Assembly: GCA_007692755.1 (NCBI GenBank)
Contig: REBL01000078.1
Span: forward strand, 1 to 64,000
Direction: 5' to 3'
DNA length: 64,000 nucleotides
DNA from: Nodularia sp. (in: cyanobacteria)
GTDB taxonomy: Bacteria; Cyanobacteriota; Cyanobacteriia; Cyanobacteriales; Nostocaceae
Shown here: positions 50,036-62,200 of the stretch, in pieces
Numbering within the stretch: the first letter of the stretch is position 1
Layout of the letters: every line of letters starts with the position of its first letter
The notes under the pieces: generated by a model
The model's database searches: none
Told to the model about the DNA's origin: nothing
What the model saw: only the letters and a program-made list of their open reading frames with translations
Made by a program: the position numbers and the translations under genes

Positions 50036-53000
50036 ATGTCATCAGAAAGAGAAATTGTATCCTTAAAATATCAACTTTCCCCAGTCAAAAAAGCATTGCT
50101 GGAAAAACGCTTACAAGGGAAAAATGAAAAAAAATTATCCCCCTCTGCACGAGAACAACTACCGAAGATAGTACCTAATATAGAAGAGCGCTACCAACCT
50201 TTTCCCTTAACTCATATTCAACAAGCTTATTGGATTGGTCGCCAAGGCGATTTTGAACTAGGTAATGTATCCACTCATGGATATTTAGAAATAGAAACCG
50301 TCAATTTACACATCCCCAAATTACAAACAGCTTGGCAACGCCTGATTAATCAGCATGAAATGTTACGGGTAATCGTAGAAACTAATGGACAACAACGAAT
50401 TTTGTCACAAGTACCGCCTTATCAGATTCCAGTCGTGGACTTGCGCGGTAAAAATCCTGATCTGGTGGTTGACCAATTGGCAGCCATTCGCGATCGCCTG
50501 TCTCACCAAATCTTCTCAGCCGACCAATGGCCCTTGTTTGAATTTTGTGCTGTTCAGTTAGATGAGAACAAAGTCAGGCTTTGTATTAGCTTAGATGTAT
50601 TGATTGGTGATGCTTGGAGTTTTGAGATATTTTTGGGAGAACTAGCACAACTAATCCAAAATCCCGATTTTGATTTACCTCAATATCAACTTTCTTTTCG
50701 AGATTATGTTCTAGCGGAAATTGCCTTACGAGAGACAAAACTCTACCAGCGATCGCAAGCATATTGGCAATGTCGCCTCCCTACCCTACCAGCTTCTCCC
50801 GAACTACCTTTAGTTAAAAATCTAGCGAGTATCAATTCCCCCCATTTTGTCCGTCGCACAGGTAAATTGCCTAATTCTGTGTGGAGTCGCCTAAAAAATA
50901 GAGCTCGTGAGGATAATTTAACGCCATCAGGGTTAATTCTGGCAGCATTTGCCGAAATTATCACTCTTTGGAGTAAAAATCCCCAATTTACCATCAATAT
51001 CACTTTATTTAATCGTCTGCCGATGCACCCGGAAGTCAATCAGATTGTTGGTGACTTCACATCCTTAAACTTGCTAGCAGTAGACAATTCCGGGCAAGAT
51101 TCCTTTACAGCGCGATCGCAACGTATCCAAAAACAACTATGGCATGACCTAGAACATCGTTATTACAGTGGTGTGCAAGTATTACGAGATTTAGCACGCA
51201 TCCAACAGCGCCCTTTTGGGGCATTAATGCCGGTTGTCTTCACCAGTATGCTTACCCAAGAAAGCCTCAGCCGAGAAAAATTCACCGATAATTCATCCAG
51301 CGCACAATCTGCATCTATCCATCGCCTGGGGGAACTAACATACATGATTACCCAAACCCCCCAAGTTTATCTAGACCATCAGGTATATGAAACAGCCGGA
51401 ACTTTAGTATTCAGCTGGGATGCAGTCGAGGAGGTTTTTCCTCCTGGTTTGTTAGATGATATGTTTACTGCATATAGCAACTTCCTAGAAAACCTTGCGA
51501 ATCATGATCAACTGTGGCAAACTCCCACTCGACAACTGCTACCAACCGCACACATCGCCCAACAAGCCGCAATCAATGCTACTCAGGTACAGCTTGCCGA
51601 ATCAACTTTACTTCATGACTTGTTCTTAGCTCAAGTACCTTTGCACCCGCAAAAGGCAGCGATTGTAACTCCTCATTACAATCTAACTTATCAAGAGTTA
51701 AGTTTACGTGTTTACCAACTTGCTCACCAACTCCGGCAACTAGGTGCTCACCCCAACCAACTAGTTGCAATTGTCATGACCAAAGGATGGGAGCAAATCC
51801 TCGCCTCATTAAGTATCCTCGTTGCGGGTGCTGCATACGTACCCATTGACCCTAACCTCCCCCAAGAAAGGTGTTGGCATCTATTGCAACAGTCACAAGT
51901 AAAAGTAGTACTTACCCAATCTCCACTCGACGCCTCTTTAGAATGGCCACAATACATCACACGCCTGTGTATAGATCATCTCCCACCCCCCAGCCATATT
52001 GAACTACTCGAATCTGTGCAGCAACCTGATGATTTAGCCTACGTCATCTACACTTCTGGTTCTACTGGCTTACCTAAAGGAGTAATGATTAACCATCAAG
52101 GTGCCGTCAATACTATCCTTGACGTTAACCAGCGTTTTAAAGTGACCGCAGAAGACAAAGTATTTGCCCTGTCATCCCTCAGTTTCGATTTGTCAGTATA
52201 CGACATCTTCGGCACTCTCGCCGCAGGAGGAACCCTGGTAATCCCCGATGCAGAGTCCACTAAAAATCCGGCTGATTGGGTGCAGTTAATCACTCAACAG
52301 CAGATAACTATTTGGAATTCGGTACCAGCATTAATGCAGATGCTAGTTGAGTATGTAGGCGATGAACATTCATCCTTACCTCAATCACTACGGTTAGTCA
52401 TGTTAAGCGGGGATTGGTTGCCTGTAAGTTTACCTGAACAAATTCGTACTTTGTTGAAAAATGCCCAAGTGATCAGTTTAGGAGGCGCGACAGAAGCCTC
52501 GATTTGGTCAATTTTCTACACTATTGACCAAGTTGATCCCACCTGGAAAAGTATCCCTTACGGTCGTCCCTTAGCAAACCAACACTTTTACGTCCTGAAT
52601 GCCGCACTAGAACCTTGTCCTACCTGGGTTTCTGGACAGCTTTACATTGGCGGGGTCGGACTAGCATTAGGCTACTGGCACAATCCCGAAAAAACCAATA
52701 GCAGCTTCTTCATTCATCCTCAAACTCAAGAGCGATTATATAAAACTGGTGACTTAGGCAGGTATTTACCAGATGGCAATATTGAATTCCTCGGACGAGA
52801 AGATTATCAAGTGAAAGTTAATGGCTATCGCATCGAATTGGGTGAGATTGAAGCAACTCTAGAACAACATTCTGCTGTCAAAGAGGTAGTAGTAACTGCT
52901 GTAGAAGAGTTCAAAGATAATCAGCAATTAATAGCCTATATAGTGCCGAATGAGAATGCCTCTAGTCTTTTTCAAACCGAATCTACGGACTTTTTCCACA

Positions 53001-54640
53001 TCCAACAACTTTGGCCTTCTTTAGTCAAAACTGGACACCAACAAGCACAGCAGAATTTTTGGGATATCGACCTGCAAACCTTTTCGCAATTTTGGCAACA
53101 CCAAAACTATTTATATGTGATTTCCGTATGTCGTGCCCTGAGAAAACTGGGTGTTTATCATACAGTAGGGCAAAACTATAACATTGATGATTTGCTCTGT
53201 CAATGTCAGATTGCCCCTCGTTACCGCAAATGGTTAGAGAGAGCATTAAAAGAACTAGTAAAAGAAGGGTTATTACAGCAAAATGGTGAAGTGTTTACCA
53301 GCCTCAGGGAATTCCCTAATTTTGTTGCTCAAAATCTCCCAGCAGACGTGGCAGCAATACTGTCACAAAGTAATGAATTTACTAAAGTTTGGTTAGAAAT
53401 TTTAACACCAGATAATACAGAAAACCTGGCAGATATTATTACTGAAAGTGTACATTCTGCCCAATTTTATGTTGATGAAAAGATTACAGCTTTCTATCAA
53501 AAAATGTTTGGCTATTGCCATGCTATTTTTCGGGAAATTATCAAAACTGTAGTGCAAAATTTGCAGCCAGACCAATACCTACGGATTTTAGAAGTCGGCG
53601 GTGGTTATGGTTCTAGTACAATGCATTTATTGCCACTTTTACCACCAGAGAAAACTTCTTATGTTTTCACTGATATTTCTCAATTTTTTCTTCAGAATGC
53701 TCAGGAAAAGTTTGGTAATTATCCCTTCGTTAGTTATGATCTCTTAGACTTTGATCAAAATCCTCAAGAACAAGGTTATCAAGCCCATAGTTTTGATGTA
53801 ATTATTGCCTCCAGTGCCCTGCACGACACTCGTAACATAGAGAAAACATTGCAGTATCTTAACTCTTTGCTGACTGCCAATGGTTTACTATTCATCATTG
53901 AAGAAACTAAATTTCACCGTTCTTTTGATTTGCACATGGGCATTCAGCAGGGATTTGATCGATTTGCAGATGAACCCTTAAGGTCTAATCATCCCCTGCT
54001 ATCTAGAAAACAATGGCAAAAAATTCTCTCCCATCAAGGATTTGTAGAAAGTGTAGTTTTTAATCACCCAGGTTACATTGCTGATTTTATCGGCATTGAT
54101 GTTTTGGTTGCTCGCAGTTCACCCACAGTCAGTCGCTTTTATCCCCAACAATTGCGAGATTTTCTTGCCAAAAAGCTGCCTGAGTATATGATACCCGCCA
54201 ATTTTATTCTCCTGGATGCTCTGCCCTTGACCGCCAACGGAAAATTAAATCGCCTCGCTTTACCAACTCTCAAAGGTCGTCGTCCAACTTTGCCAACGAC
54301 TTATGTGATGCCGCAAACCAAGACAGAAAAAGCTATTGCCTCAGTTTGGCAAGAAGTACTACAAGTTAAACAAGTGGGAATTCAAGATAATTTCTTTGAT
54401 TTGGGAGGCGATTCATTACTACTAGTAAAAATGCAAGTCAAATTGACAGAAATATTAAACACAGAGTTACCAATTATAGAAATGCTGAAATATCCAACAA
54501 TAGCATCTCTGACTGAATATTTCAGCCAACAAAAAAGTAGAGAAATGGCATCTAAACAAGGTCGCGATCGCGCTCACTATCGTCATGTTTTGAAATCTGC
54601 TAGAAATCAACAACGCAAATCTGCCACAAGCGACAATTAA
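50036..54640 (+). CDS. NRPS 2: Cy-A(Cys) with embedded MT-PCP
   Basis: I prefer ATG 50036, which has GGAG before it, over 50021. Domains: Cy (about 55-490, DVLIGDAWS), A (about 510-970, YTSGSTGLPKG; selectivity D-L-Y-N-M-S-L-I-W, Cys-like), a methyltransferase-fold insert between the A8 region (YRIELGEIEA) and the catalytic Lys (TANGKLNR), and PCP (LGGDSLLLVK, about 1458). The insert has EVGGGYGSST where PKS 1 has LELGAGTGT. Position equals that of the MT/E-like insert in pyochelin and yersiniabactin synthetases, so it may C-methylate or epimerise the thiazoline. No TubC docking domain is seen. Confidence 0.8.
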   Translation: MSSEREIVSLKYQLSPVKKALLEKRLQGKNEKKLSPSAREQLPKIVPNIEERYQPFPLTHIQQAYWIGRQGDFELGNVSTHGYLEIETVNLHIPKLQTAWQRLINQHEMLRVIVETNGQQRILSQVPPYQIPVVDLRGKNPDLVVDQLAAIRDRLSHQIFSADQWPLFEFCAVQLDENKVRLCISLDVLIGDAWSFEIFLGELAQLIQNPDFDLPQYQLSFRDYVLAEIALRETKLYQRSQAYWQCRLPTLPASPELPLVKNLASINSPHFVRRTGKLPNSVWSRLKNRAREDNLTPSGLILAAFAEIITLWSKNPQFTINITLFNRLPMHPEVNQIVGDFTSLNLLAVDNSGQDSFTARSQRIQKQLWHDLEHRYYSGVQVLRDLARIQQRPFGALMPVVFTSMLTQESLSREKFTDNSSSAQSASIHRLGELTYMITQTPQVYLDHQVYETAGTLVFSWDAVEEVFPPGLLDDMFTAYSNFLENLANHDQLWQTPTRQLLPTAHIAQQAAINATQVQLAESTLLHDLFLAQVPLHPQKAAIVTPHYNLTYQELSLRVYQLAHQLRQLGAHPNQLVAIVMTKGWEQILASLSILVAGAAYVPIDPNLPQERCWHLLQQSQVKVVLTQSPLDASLEWPQYITRLCIDHLPPPSHIELLESVQQPDDLAYVIYTSGSTGLPKGVMINHQGAVNTILDVNQRFKVTAEDKVFALSSLSFDLSVYDIFGTLAAGGTLVIPDAESTKNPADWVQLITQQQITIWNSVPALMQMLVEYVGDEHSSLPQSLRLVMLSGDWLPVSLPEQIRTLLKNAQVISLGGATEASIWSIFYTIDQVDPTWKSIPYGRPLANQHFYVLNAALEPCPTWVSGQLYIGGVGLALGYWHNPEKTNSSFFIHPQTQERLYKTGDLGRYLPDGNIEFLGREDYQVKVNGYRIELGEIEATLEQHSAVKEVVVTAVEEFKDNQQLIAYIVPNENASSLFQTESTDFFHIQQLWPSLVKTGHQQAQQNFWDIDLQTFSQFWQHQNYLYVISVCRALRKLGVYHTVGQNYNIDDLLCQCQIAPRYRKWLERALKELVKEGLLQQNGEVFTSLREFPNFVAQNLPADVAAILSQSNEFTKVWLEILTPDNTENLADIITESVHSAQFYVDEKITAFYQKMFGYCHAIFREIIKTVVQNLQPDQYLRILEVGGGYGSSTMHLLPLLPPEKTSYVFTDISQFFLQNAQEKFGNYPFVSYDLLDFDQNPQEQGYQAHSFDVIIASSALHDTRNIEKTLQYLNSLLTANGLLFIIEETKFHRSFDLHMGIQQGFDRFADEPLRSNHPLLSRKQWQKILSHQGFVESVVFNHPGYIADFIGIDVLVARSSPTVSRFYPQQLRDFLAKKLPEYMIPANFILLDALPLTANGKLNRLALPTLKGRRPTLPTTYVMPQTKTEKAIASVWQEVLQVKQVGIQDNFFDLGGDSLLLVKMQVKLTEILNTELPIIEMLKYPTIASLTEYFSQQKSREMASKQGRDRAHYRHVLKSARNQQRKSATSDN

Positions 54641-54649
54641 TTATTTTTT

Positions 54650-57600
54650 ATGAGCAATAATTCCGAAATAGCTATTATTGGGATGTCCTGCCGTTTTCCA
54701 GGGGCAAATAATATTGATGAATTTTGGCAAAATTTACGCGATGGTGTCGAATCTATTTCCTTTTTTGATGAGCCAGAACTTCTGACTTCAGGTATAGATG
54801 CAACCTTGCTCAATCATCCCAATTATGTCAAAGCCAATGGGGTGATATCTGGCATTGATATGTTTGATGCTGCTTTTTTTAACTTTAGTGCTAGGGAAGC
54901 AGAAATGCTAGACCCACAACATCGTCTATTGCTGGAACACGCCTGGGAAGCCATAGAACAGGCAGGTTACGACACAGAAAGCTATACAGGTGCTATTGGT
55001 ATTTATGCAGGTTCAGAAATCAGCACTTACCTACTGCATAACATTTATCCACAATTAGAACCACAAGAGCAATTTTCCGCCATCCTGGCTAACGATAAAG
55101 ATTATCTCTGCACACGAGTATCCTATAAATTAAATCTGAAAGGGCCTGCGGTCACAGTTCAAACTGCCTGTTCGACTTCTTTAGTTGCGATCCACTGCGC
55201 TTGTCAAAGTTTACTTAACGGTGAATGTGATATGGCCTTGGCAGGTGGTGTTTCCGTCCGCACTCCCCCAAAATCTGGGTATTTGTATCAAAAAGACATG
55301 ATATTTTCCCCAGACGGACACTGCCGCAGCTTTGATATCCAAGCACAGGGAACAGTTTTCGGTAGTGGTGTAGGTATAGTTGTCCTCAAGCGGTTAGCTG
55401 ATGCGATCGCTGACAAAGATTGCATTCACGCTATCATCAAAGGTTCAGCCATTAATAACGATGGTTCTCTCAAACTTGGTTATACAGCTCCTAGTATCGA
55501 CCAGCAAACGAGTGTGATTGCAGAAGCTCAATCCATTGCCGCAGTTGAGCCACAAACCATCACCTACATTGAAGCCCACGGTACAGCCACAGAACTCGGT
55601 GACCCGATTGAAATTGCTGCACTTACCCAAGCATTTCCCATTACCAATCAACGTCAAAGTTGGTGTGCCATTGGTTCAGTCAAAACTAATATTGGACATT
55701 TAGGTTCAGCTGCTGGGGTAGCTGGTTTAATTAAAACTATCCTCGCCCTCAAACATCAACAGATTCCCCCCACATTACATTTTGTCGCCCCTAATCCCAA
55801 AATTGATTTTCTCAATAGTCCCTTTTACGTCAACACTCAACTTTGTCAATGGCAACCAAGCAACACTCCTCGCCGTGCCGGTGTTAGTTCTCTCGGCGTT
55901 GGGGGGACAAATGTGCATATTGTTCTCGAAGAAGCGCCCTTGCCAATGCCGTTGCCCAATTCCCCACCGTGGCAGTTGCTGGTCTTATCTGCTCAAACCC
56001 CTACCGCTTTGGCAACAGCGACAACTAATTTAGCCACTCACCTGCAACAGCATCCCCAACTAAATTTGGCTGATGTTGCCCATACACTGCAAGTTGGTCG
56101 CCGTGCTTGGGATTATCGCCAAATCACCGTCTGCCAAAACCTTAAAGATGCCATCATCGCCCTATCCGATCCGCAACGAGTTATTGCCCACCACCTCAAA
56201 CCTAGTCATCGCCCCGTCGTCATGATGTTTTCTGGACAGGGTACGCAGTACGTCAACATGACAAGGGAACTTTACCAGACTTCTTCTAGCTTTAGCGAAC
56301 ATATTGATCGCTGCTGTCAAATACTGACACCGCATTTAGGTTTCGACCTGCGAACATTGCTGTACCCCAATCCAGACCAAATCGAAGTCGCATCGGCACA
56401 ACTGCTACAGACCGCCATTGCCCAACCTGCACTGTTTGTGATTGAGTATGCCTTAGCCCAGTTCTATATAGAATTGGGAATAAATCTAGTTGCCGCCATT
56501 GGTCACAGCATCGGGGAATATGTCGCCGCCACCCTAGCAGGTGTATTCTCTCTGGAAGATGCTTTAGCTGTAGTTGCTGCTAGAGGACAATTAATGCAAC
56601 AACTACCACCCGGTAGTATGTTAGCTGTGCCACTATCTGAGTTCCAAGTGCAACCGCTTTTAGGCACAACCCTTTCCCTTGCAGCCATTAACGGATTATC
56701 TGCCTGTGTTGTGTCTGGTGCGACAGCAGATATAGAAGCACTACAAAACCATCTCGTAGCTCAAGGTGTGAATTGTCGTCGTCTGCATACTTCCCATGCC
56801 TTTCATTCAGGGATGATGCAGCCAATTGTTAACCCTTTTACTGAACGAGTCCAACAAATTCATCTTCGACCTCCTCAAATTCCCTACATATCTAACGTCA
56901 CCGGCACCTGGATTACAGAACAACAAGCCACGGATGCCCACTATTGGGCAAAGCATCTGCGGCAAACCGTGCGTTTTGCATCAGGTTTGCAAACATTGCT
57001 GAAGGAATCCTCACCAATTTTATTGGAAGTGGGGCCTGGTCGAACATTGAGTAAACTTGCCAAACAGCACCCAGATCCTGCTTTGGCTGTGTTCACTTCG
57101 GTACGCCATCCCCAAGAAGACCAATCAGATGTAGCATTTTTATTAAATACAATTGGTCAGATGTGGTTATTGGGAGTTAAACTCAATTGGTCAGGATTGT
57201 ATCCTCATGAATCACGCCAACGTCTCCCCTTACCAACTTATCCCTTTGAACGTCAGCGCTATTGGATTGAACCCCCTCAACTCAGACAACATCAGCCTGT
57301 TTCTGCCTCACCAAGTCAGAAATTAGATATTGCTGACTGGTTCAATATGCCTTTTTGGAAGCAATCTGCACCGCCCTCTTTACTGCCAACCAGGAACTTA
57401 CTGCCCCGTCCAGACTCCTGTACACTGGTATTTCTCGATGACTGCGGTGTAGGTTCCCAATTGGTAGAACAGCTAGAACAAGCAGGGACAAATGTGGTAG
57501 TGGTTAAAATCGGTCAGGTTTTCTCACCATTGAACATACACCCCACAGTCTATACCCTCAATCCCGAACAACCCGATGACTACAAAGCTTTGCTGAAGGC

Positions 57601-59236
57601 ACTGCTAGCCAATAATCAGTATCCTCAGACAATTGTGCATTTGTGGAATATTACATCTGTAAATTCTGCAAATCCTATTTTGGCAGATTTTGACCGCTTT
57701 CAAAGCATAGGATTCTATAGCTTACTGTTTCTGGCTCAAGCACTGGCAAAACAAAATTGTCATGACGAGTGCCAAATTACAGTTATCTCCAACACCATGC
57801 AGCTAGTAACTGGAACCGAATATCTGCATCCAGAGAAAGCAACTTTACTCAGCCCGATTAAGGTCATACCGCAAGAATACCCCCATATTAGTTGTCGCAG
57901 TATTGATATTGAATTACCCAATACTCACCAACAACAAGCAAAACTCATCCAGCAGTTATTAGCTGAACTTAATCACCCTACTTATGATTCAAACATTGCT
58001 TACCGCCATCATCAGCGCTGGGTGCAAACCTTTGAAAAAGTACAATTTGAGACAACACCAGCCACAGTACCTGTATTAACTACTCAAGGAGTATATCTAA
58101 TTATCGGTGGACTAGGAAATCTGGGATTTATCCTCGCACAACATCTCGCCCAGAACTTCCAAGCCAAACTGATTCTCACAGGACGTTCGCTTTTACCCCA
58201 GCGTCATGAATGGTCTCAATGGCTATCTAATCATGACCAGGACAACAAAATTAATCGCCAAATTCGCCAAATTTTAGAACTAGAAAAACTCGGTGCAGAA
58301 GTCTTAGTTTTCAGCGCTGATATAGCTAATTTATCACAAATGCAAAATGTAATATCTCAAGCAGAAGCACATTTTGGGCAAATTAATGGCGTAATTAATG
58401 CGGCGGGTATTACTCAGAATTTTGCTGCTATTGGCAGTATGCAAACAACAGATTGTGAACAGCAATTTATTGCCAAAATTCAAGGGCTAGTTGTTCTAGA
58501 AAAACTCTTGCAGCATAAACACTTAGATTTTTGCTTATTAATGTCTTCACTATCATCAGTTTTAGGAGGGGTGGGACTGATTGCTTATGCAGCAGCTAAT
58601 CTCTTTATGGATGTATTTGTCCAATGGCATAATCAAAATAATTCTCTGCCTTGGATGACTGTTAACTGGGACGGTTGGGACTTAGAAAATCCCCAGCAGC
58701 CACCGCGCAAATTTGGATTAGGCAAAACGGAATTTTTAATTAAACCAGAACAAGGTATTAAAGCATTTGAGTATATTATATCCAGACATGATATCAATCA
58801 AATTGTAGTTGCCACTGGTGAATTATCAGCCAGAATTAATCAATGGATTAAACCTGGGGCTTTACGAGCTAGTAATACTATTGAAAAAACAGATGCTGCC
58901 TCACTGTATCCCAGATATCATCCATCCCAAAACTATGTTGCTCCGAGAAATGAAATTGAGCAAATACTAATTAATATCTGGCAAAAAAATCTTAAAATTC
59001 AACAAATAAGTATTCATGATAACTTCTTTGAATTAGGTGGAGATTCATTAATAGCTGTACAAATTCTGGCTCAAATGCGCGAAACATTCCAAGTTGATTT
59101 AGTTGTTAGTAATCTATTTGACAAACCTACTATTGAGGGTATAGCAGCACATATCGTGAAAATTCGTCGGGCTGTTGAACAATTACCAACTCCGAATCAT
59201 GAGACGTTAAACGAAAGAGAGGAAATTAAATTTTGA
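54650..59236 (+). CDS. PKS 2: KS-AT-KR-ACP
   Basis: This 1528-residue protein has KS (QTACSTSLVAIH, IEAHGTATELGDP, NIGHLGSAAG), AT (FSGQGTQYV, GHSIGEYVAA about 617, HAFH about 716), a reduced linker, KR (VYLIIGGLGNLG, MSSLSSV, AYAAAN) and ACP (LGGDSLIAVQ about 1462). It lacks a methyltransferase and dehydratase. The AT HAFH motif favours malonyl-CoA, yet this is one of only two ATs in the window that could use the hydroxymalonyl-ACP predicted from 46.4-50.0 kb. It starts nine bases after NRPS 2. Confidence 0.8.
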   Translation: MSNNSEIAIIGMSCRFPGANNIDEFWQNLRDGVESISFFDEPELLTSGIDATLLNHPNYVKANGVISGIDMFDAAFFNFSAREAEMLDPQHRLLLEHAWEAIEQAGYDTESYTGAIGIYAGSEISTYLLHNIYPQLEPQEQFSAILANDKDYLCTRVSYKLNLKGPAVTVQTACSTSLVAIHCACQSLLNGECDMALAGGVSVRTPPKSGYLYQKDMIFSPDGHCRSFDIQAQGTVFGSGVGIVVLKRLADAIADKDCIHAIIKGSAINNDGSLKLGYTAPSIDQQTSVIAEAQSIAAVEPQTITYIEAHGTATELGDPIEIAALTQAFPITNQRQSWCAIGSVKTNIGHLGSAAGVAGLIKTILALKHQQIPPTLHFVAPNPKIDFLNSPFYVNTQLCQWQPSNTPRRAGVSSLGVGGTNVHIVLEEAPLPMPLPNSPPWQLLVLSAQTPTALATATTNLATHLQQHPQLNLADVAHTLQVGRRAWDYRQITVCQNLKDAIIALSDPQRVIAHHLKPSHRPVVMMFSGQGTQYVNMTRELYQTSSSFSEHIDRCCQILTPHLGFDLRTLLYPNPDQIEVASAQLLQTAIAQPALFVIEYALAQFYIELGINLVAAIGHSIGEYVAATLAGVFSLEDALAVVAARGQLMQQLPPGSMLAVPLSEFQVQPLLGTTLSLAAINGLSACVVSGATADIEALQNHLVAQGVNCRRLHTSHAFHSGMMQPIVNPFTERVQQIHLRPPQIPYISNVTGTWITEQQATDAHYWAKHLRQTVRFASGLQTLLKESSPILLEVGPGRTLSKLAKQHPDPALAVFTSVRHPQEDQSDVAFLLNTIGQMWLLGVKLNWSGLYPHESRQRLPLPTYPFERQRYWIEPPQLRQHQPVSASPSQKLDIADWFNMPFWKQSAPPSLLPTRNLLPRPDSCTLVFLDDCGVGSQLVEQLEQAGTNVVVVKIGQVFSPLNIHPTVYTLNPEQPDDYKALLKALLANNQYPQTIVHLWNITSVNSANPILADFDRFQSIGFYSLLFLAQALAKQNCHDECQITVISNTMQLVTGTEYLHPEKATLLSPIKVIPQEYPHISCRSIDIELPNTHQQQAKLIQQLLAELNHPTYDSNIAYRHHQRWVQTFEKVQFETTPATVPVLTTQGVYLIIGGLGNLGFILAQHLAQNFQAKLILTGRSLLPQRHEWSQWLSNHDQDNKINRQIRQILELEKLGAEVLVFSADIANLSQMQNVISQAEAHFGQINGVINAAGITQNFAAIGSMQTTDCEQQFIAKIQGLVVLEKLLQHKHLDFCLLMSSLSSVLGGVGLIAYAAANLFMDVFVQWHNQNNSLPWMTVNWDGWDLENPQQPPRKFGLGKTEFLIKPEQGIKAFEYIISRHDINQIVVATGELSARINQWIKPGALRASNTIEKTDAASLYPRYHPSQNYVAPRNEIEQILINIWQKNLKIQQISIHDNFFELGGDSLIAVQILAQMRETFQVDLVVSNLFDKPTIEGIAAHIVKIRRAVEQLPTPNHETLNEREEIKF

Positions 59237-62200
59237 ACTCAATAGCAGAATTTTTATCCCATCTGAATGAATTAGATATCAAGATTTCTACTGATGGAAT
59301 TAGTTTACACTGTAATGCTCCCAAGGGGAAATTAACACCTAACCTACGCACTCAGTTAGCTGAATATAAAACAGAAATTATCAAGTTTTTAAATCAGGAT
59401 AATTTGACAATTAGGTATCCCGAATTCGCCAAAATAGTACCTAATTTGAAAGAACGTTACCAACCATTTCCTCTGACTGATATTCAACAGGCGTACTGGA
59501 TTGGCCGCCAAGCAGATTTTCAGCTAGGTAACGTATCAACACATACCTATGTAGAAGTTGAAAAAGCCAATTTAGACCCTGAATGTTTAGAAAAAGCCTG
59601 GCAGCGATTGATTGAACATCACGAGATGTTACGGGCAATTGTGCAACCTGATGGACAACAGATAATCTTACCACAAGTCCCTGCTTATAAAATAAAAATT
59701 ATGGATTTGCGGGGGAAAAATCCTGAGTTTGTCACTAGTCAATTGGCCGCAATTCGCGATCGCCTGTCTCACCAAATCCTCCCATCTGATCAATGGCCAT
59801 TGTTTGAGTTGCAAGGTGTTCAGTTAGATGAAGATAAACTACGATTGTGTATTAGTTTTGACTTGCTCATTAGTGATGCTTGGAGCTTTGAGATATTTTT
59901 AAATCAACTAGCTCAATTAATTCAAAATCCTGATATTGATTTACCTACCTATCAAATATCTTTTCGAGATTACGTTTTAGCGGAAATTGCCTTACGAGAG
60001 ACAAAACTTTACCAGCGATCGCAAGAATATTGGCACAATCGTTTAGCAACTTTACCACCCTCACCGGAATTACCACTACGCCAGAATCTGACCACTATTC
60101 AACATCCCTATTTCGTCCGACGCACGGGTCAATTACCTACAGATGCATGGCATCGCCTCAAAAAAAGAGCTAGAAAGGCCAATTTAACAACTTCTGGGGT
60201 ATTAACAGCAGCTTTTGCCGAAATACTCACTATCTGGAGTCAAAACCCACGTTTTACTATTAATCTGACTTTATTTAATCGTCTACCGTTGCATCCTCAA
60301 GTTAATCAGATAGTTGGTGACTTTACTTCATTAACTTTACTAGCAATAGAAAATTCTTTTCAGGATACCTTTACTGTGCGATCGCAGCGTATCCAAAAAC
60401 AACTCTGGCAAGATTTGGAACACCGTCATTATAGTGGTGTGCAAGTATTACGGGATTTAGCACGACAACAAGAGCGATCGCTAGAAGCACTAATGCCTGT
60501 TGTGTTTACTAGCACTCTCACCCATGAAAATTTAACCCACGACACCTCTAAGCCGCAATATTCTTCTCAAACGCAGTTGGGCGAAATTGTTTATAGTATT
60601 AGCCAAACACCCCAAGTCTATTTAGACCATCAAGTTTATGAACAAGAAGGGAATCTCGTTTTTAATTGGGATGCCGTTGAAGAGGTTTTCCCACCGGGAT
60701 TGTTGGATGATCTGTTTGCTGCTTATAGCAATTTTCTCCATCGTTTAGCCGATGAAGATGAACTATGGCAAACCACAACTAGGCAATTGCTACCAGATCA
60801 CCAAATTCAGCAACGAGCTATAATTAATGCCACTGCAACACCCATTGCGGAATCAGCTTTACTCCATACTTTGTTTTTGGATCAAGTACCACGACATCCA
60901 CACAAAGCAGCTGTTGTGACCACACAGCGCACCTTCACTTATCAAGAGTTAAGCGATCGCGCTCACAGTATTGCCCAGCAACTGCAACAATTAGGTACTC
61001 ATCCCCAGCAACTAATAGCAATTGTGATGCAGAAAGGCTGGGAGCAAGTTGTCGCCGCACTGGGCATCTTGATCTCAGGTGCAGCATACGTCCCCATTGA
61101 CCCAGAACTGCCTAGAGAACGGCGCTGGTATCTATTACAACAGGCAGAAGTCCGAGTTCTACTCACCCAATCCCATCTTGACAGCATCCTGGATTGGCCA
61201 GAGGGTGTGCAGCGCTTGTTTGTCGATACTGATCAAGCAGTATGTTCTCAACCTTTAGAGTCAATCTCCACACCATTAGACCTAGCCTATGTCATCTATA
61301 CCTCCGGTTCTACTGGAATGCCCAAAGGAGTCGCGATCGCTCATCAAGCTGTGGTTAACACAATTGTTGATATGAATCGGCGCTTTCATGTCAATGCCGA
61401 TGACCGATTTTTAGCCTTATCTTCTCTGAGCTTTGACTTATCTGTATATGACATTTTCGGGACTCTAGCCTCTGGAGGAACCTTAATTATCCCCGATGCA
61501 GCTAGTAATCAAGACCCATTGCACTGGGCAGAACTCATTGCTCAACATCAAGTTACCATCTGGAACTCCGTCCCGGCTCTCATGCAGATGTTAGTAGATG
61601 ATCATGTCACTCATCCTCATGTCATCTGCAATAGTCTCAGACTCGTCTTACTAAGTGGTGATTGGATACCCCTCAGTTTACCTGAAGCCATTAAATCTTT
61701 ATCCTTGGGGGTGGAAGTTGTCAGTCTGGGTGGTGCGACAGAAGCTGCAATTTGGTCAATTTTTTATCCCATTTCCCAAGTTGACCCCACTTGGAAGAGT
61801 ATTCCCTATGGTCGCCCCCTAGCAAACCAAAGTTTTAATGTACTTACAGAAACATTAGAACCTTGTCCCACCTGGGTTGTTGGACAATTATATATCGGTG
61901 GCATGGGACTAGCTCAAGGATATTGGCGGGATGAGGTAAAAACCCAAGCCAGCTTCATAATTCACCCCTGCACTGATGAACGATTATATAAAACTGGCGA
62001 CCTTGGCTATTACTTACCTGATGGCAACATTGTTTTTGTTGGACGGTCAGACTTACAAGTAAAAGTGCAAGGTTATCGCATTGAGTTAGGAGAAATAGAA
62101 ACAGCACTTGAGCAATTATCTGCGGTGAAGCAAGCAGTCGTACAAGCCATCACAGCACGCCATGATTCTCAGCGATTAATTGCCTATATTGTCTTGTACT

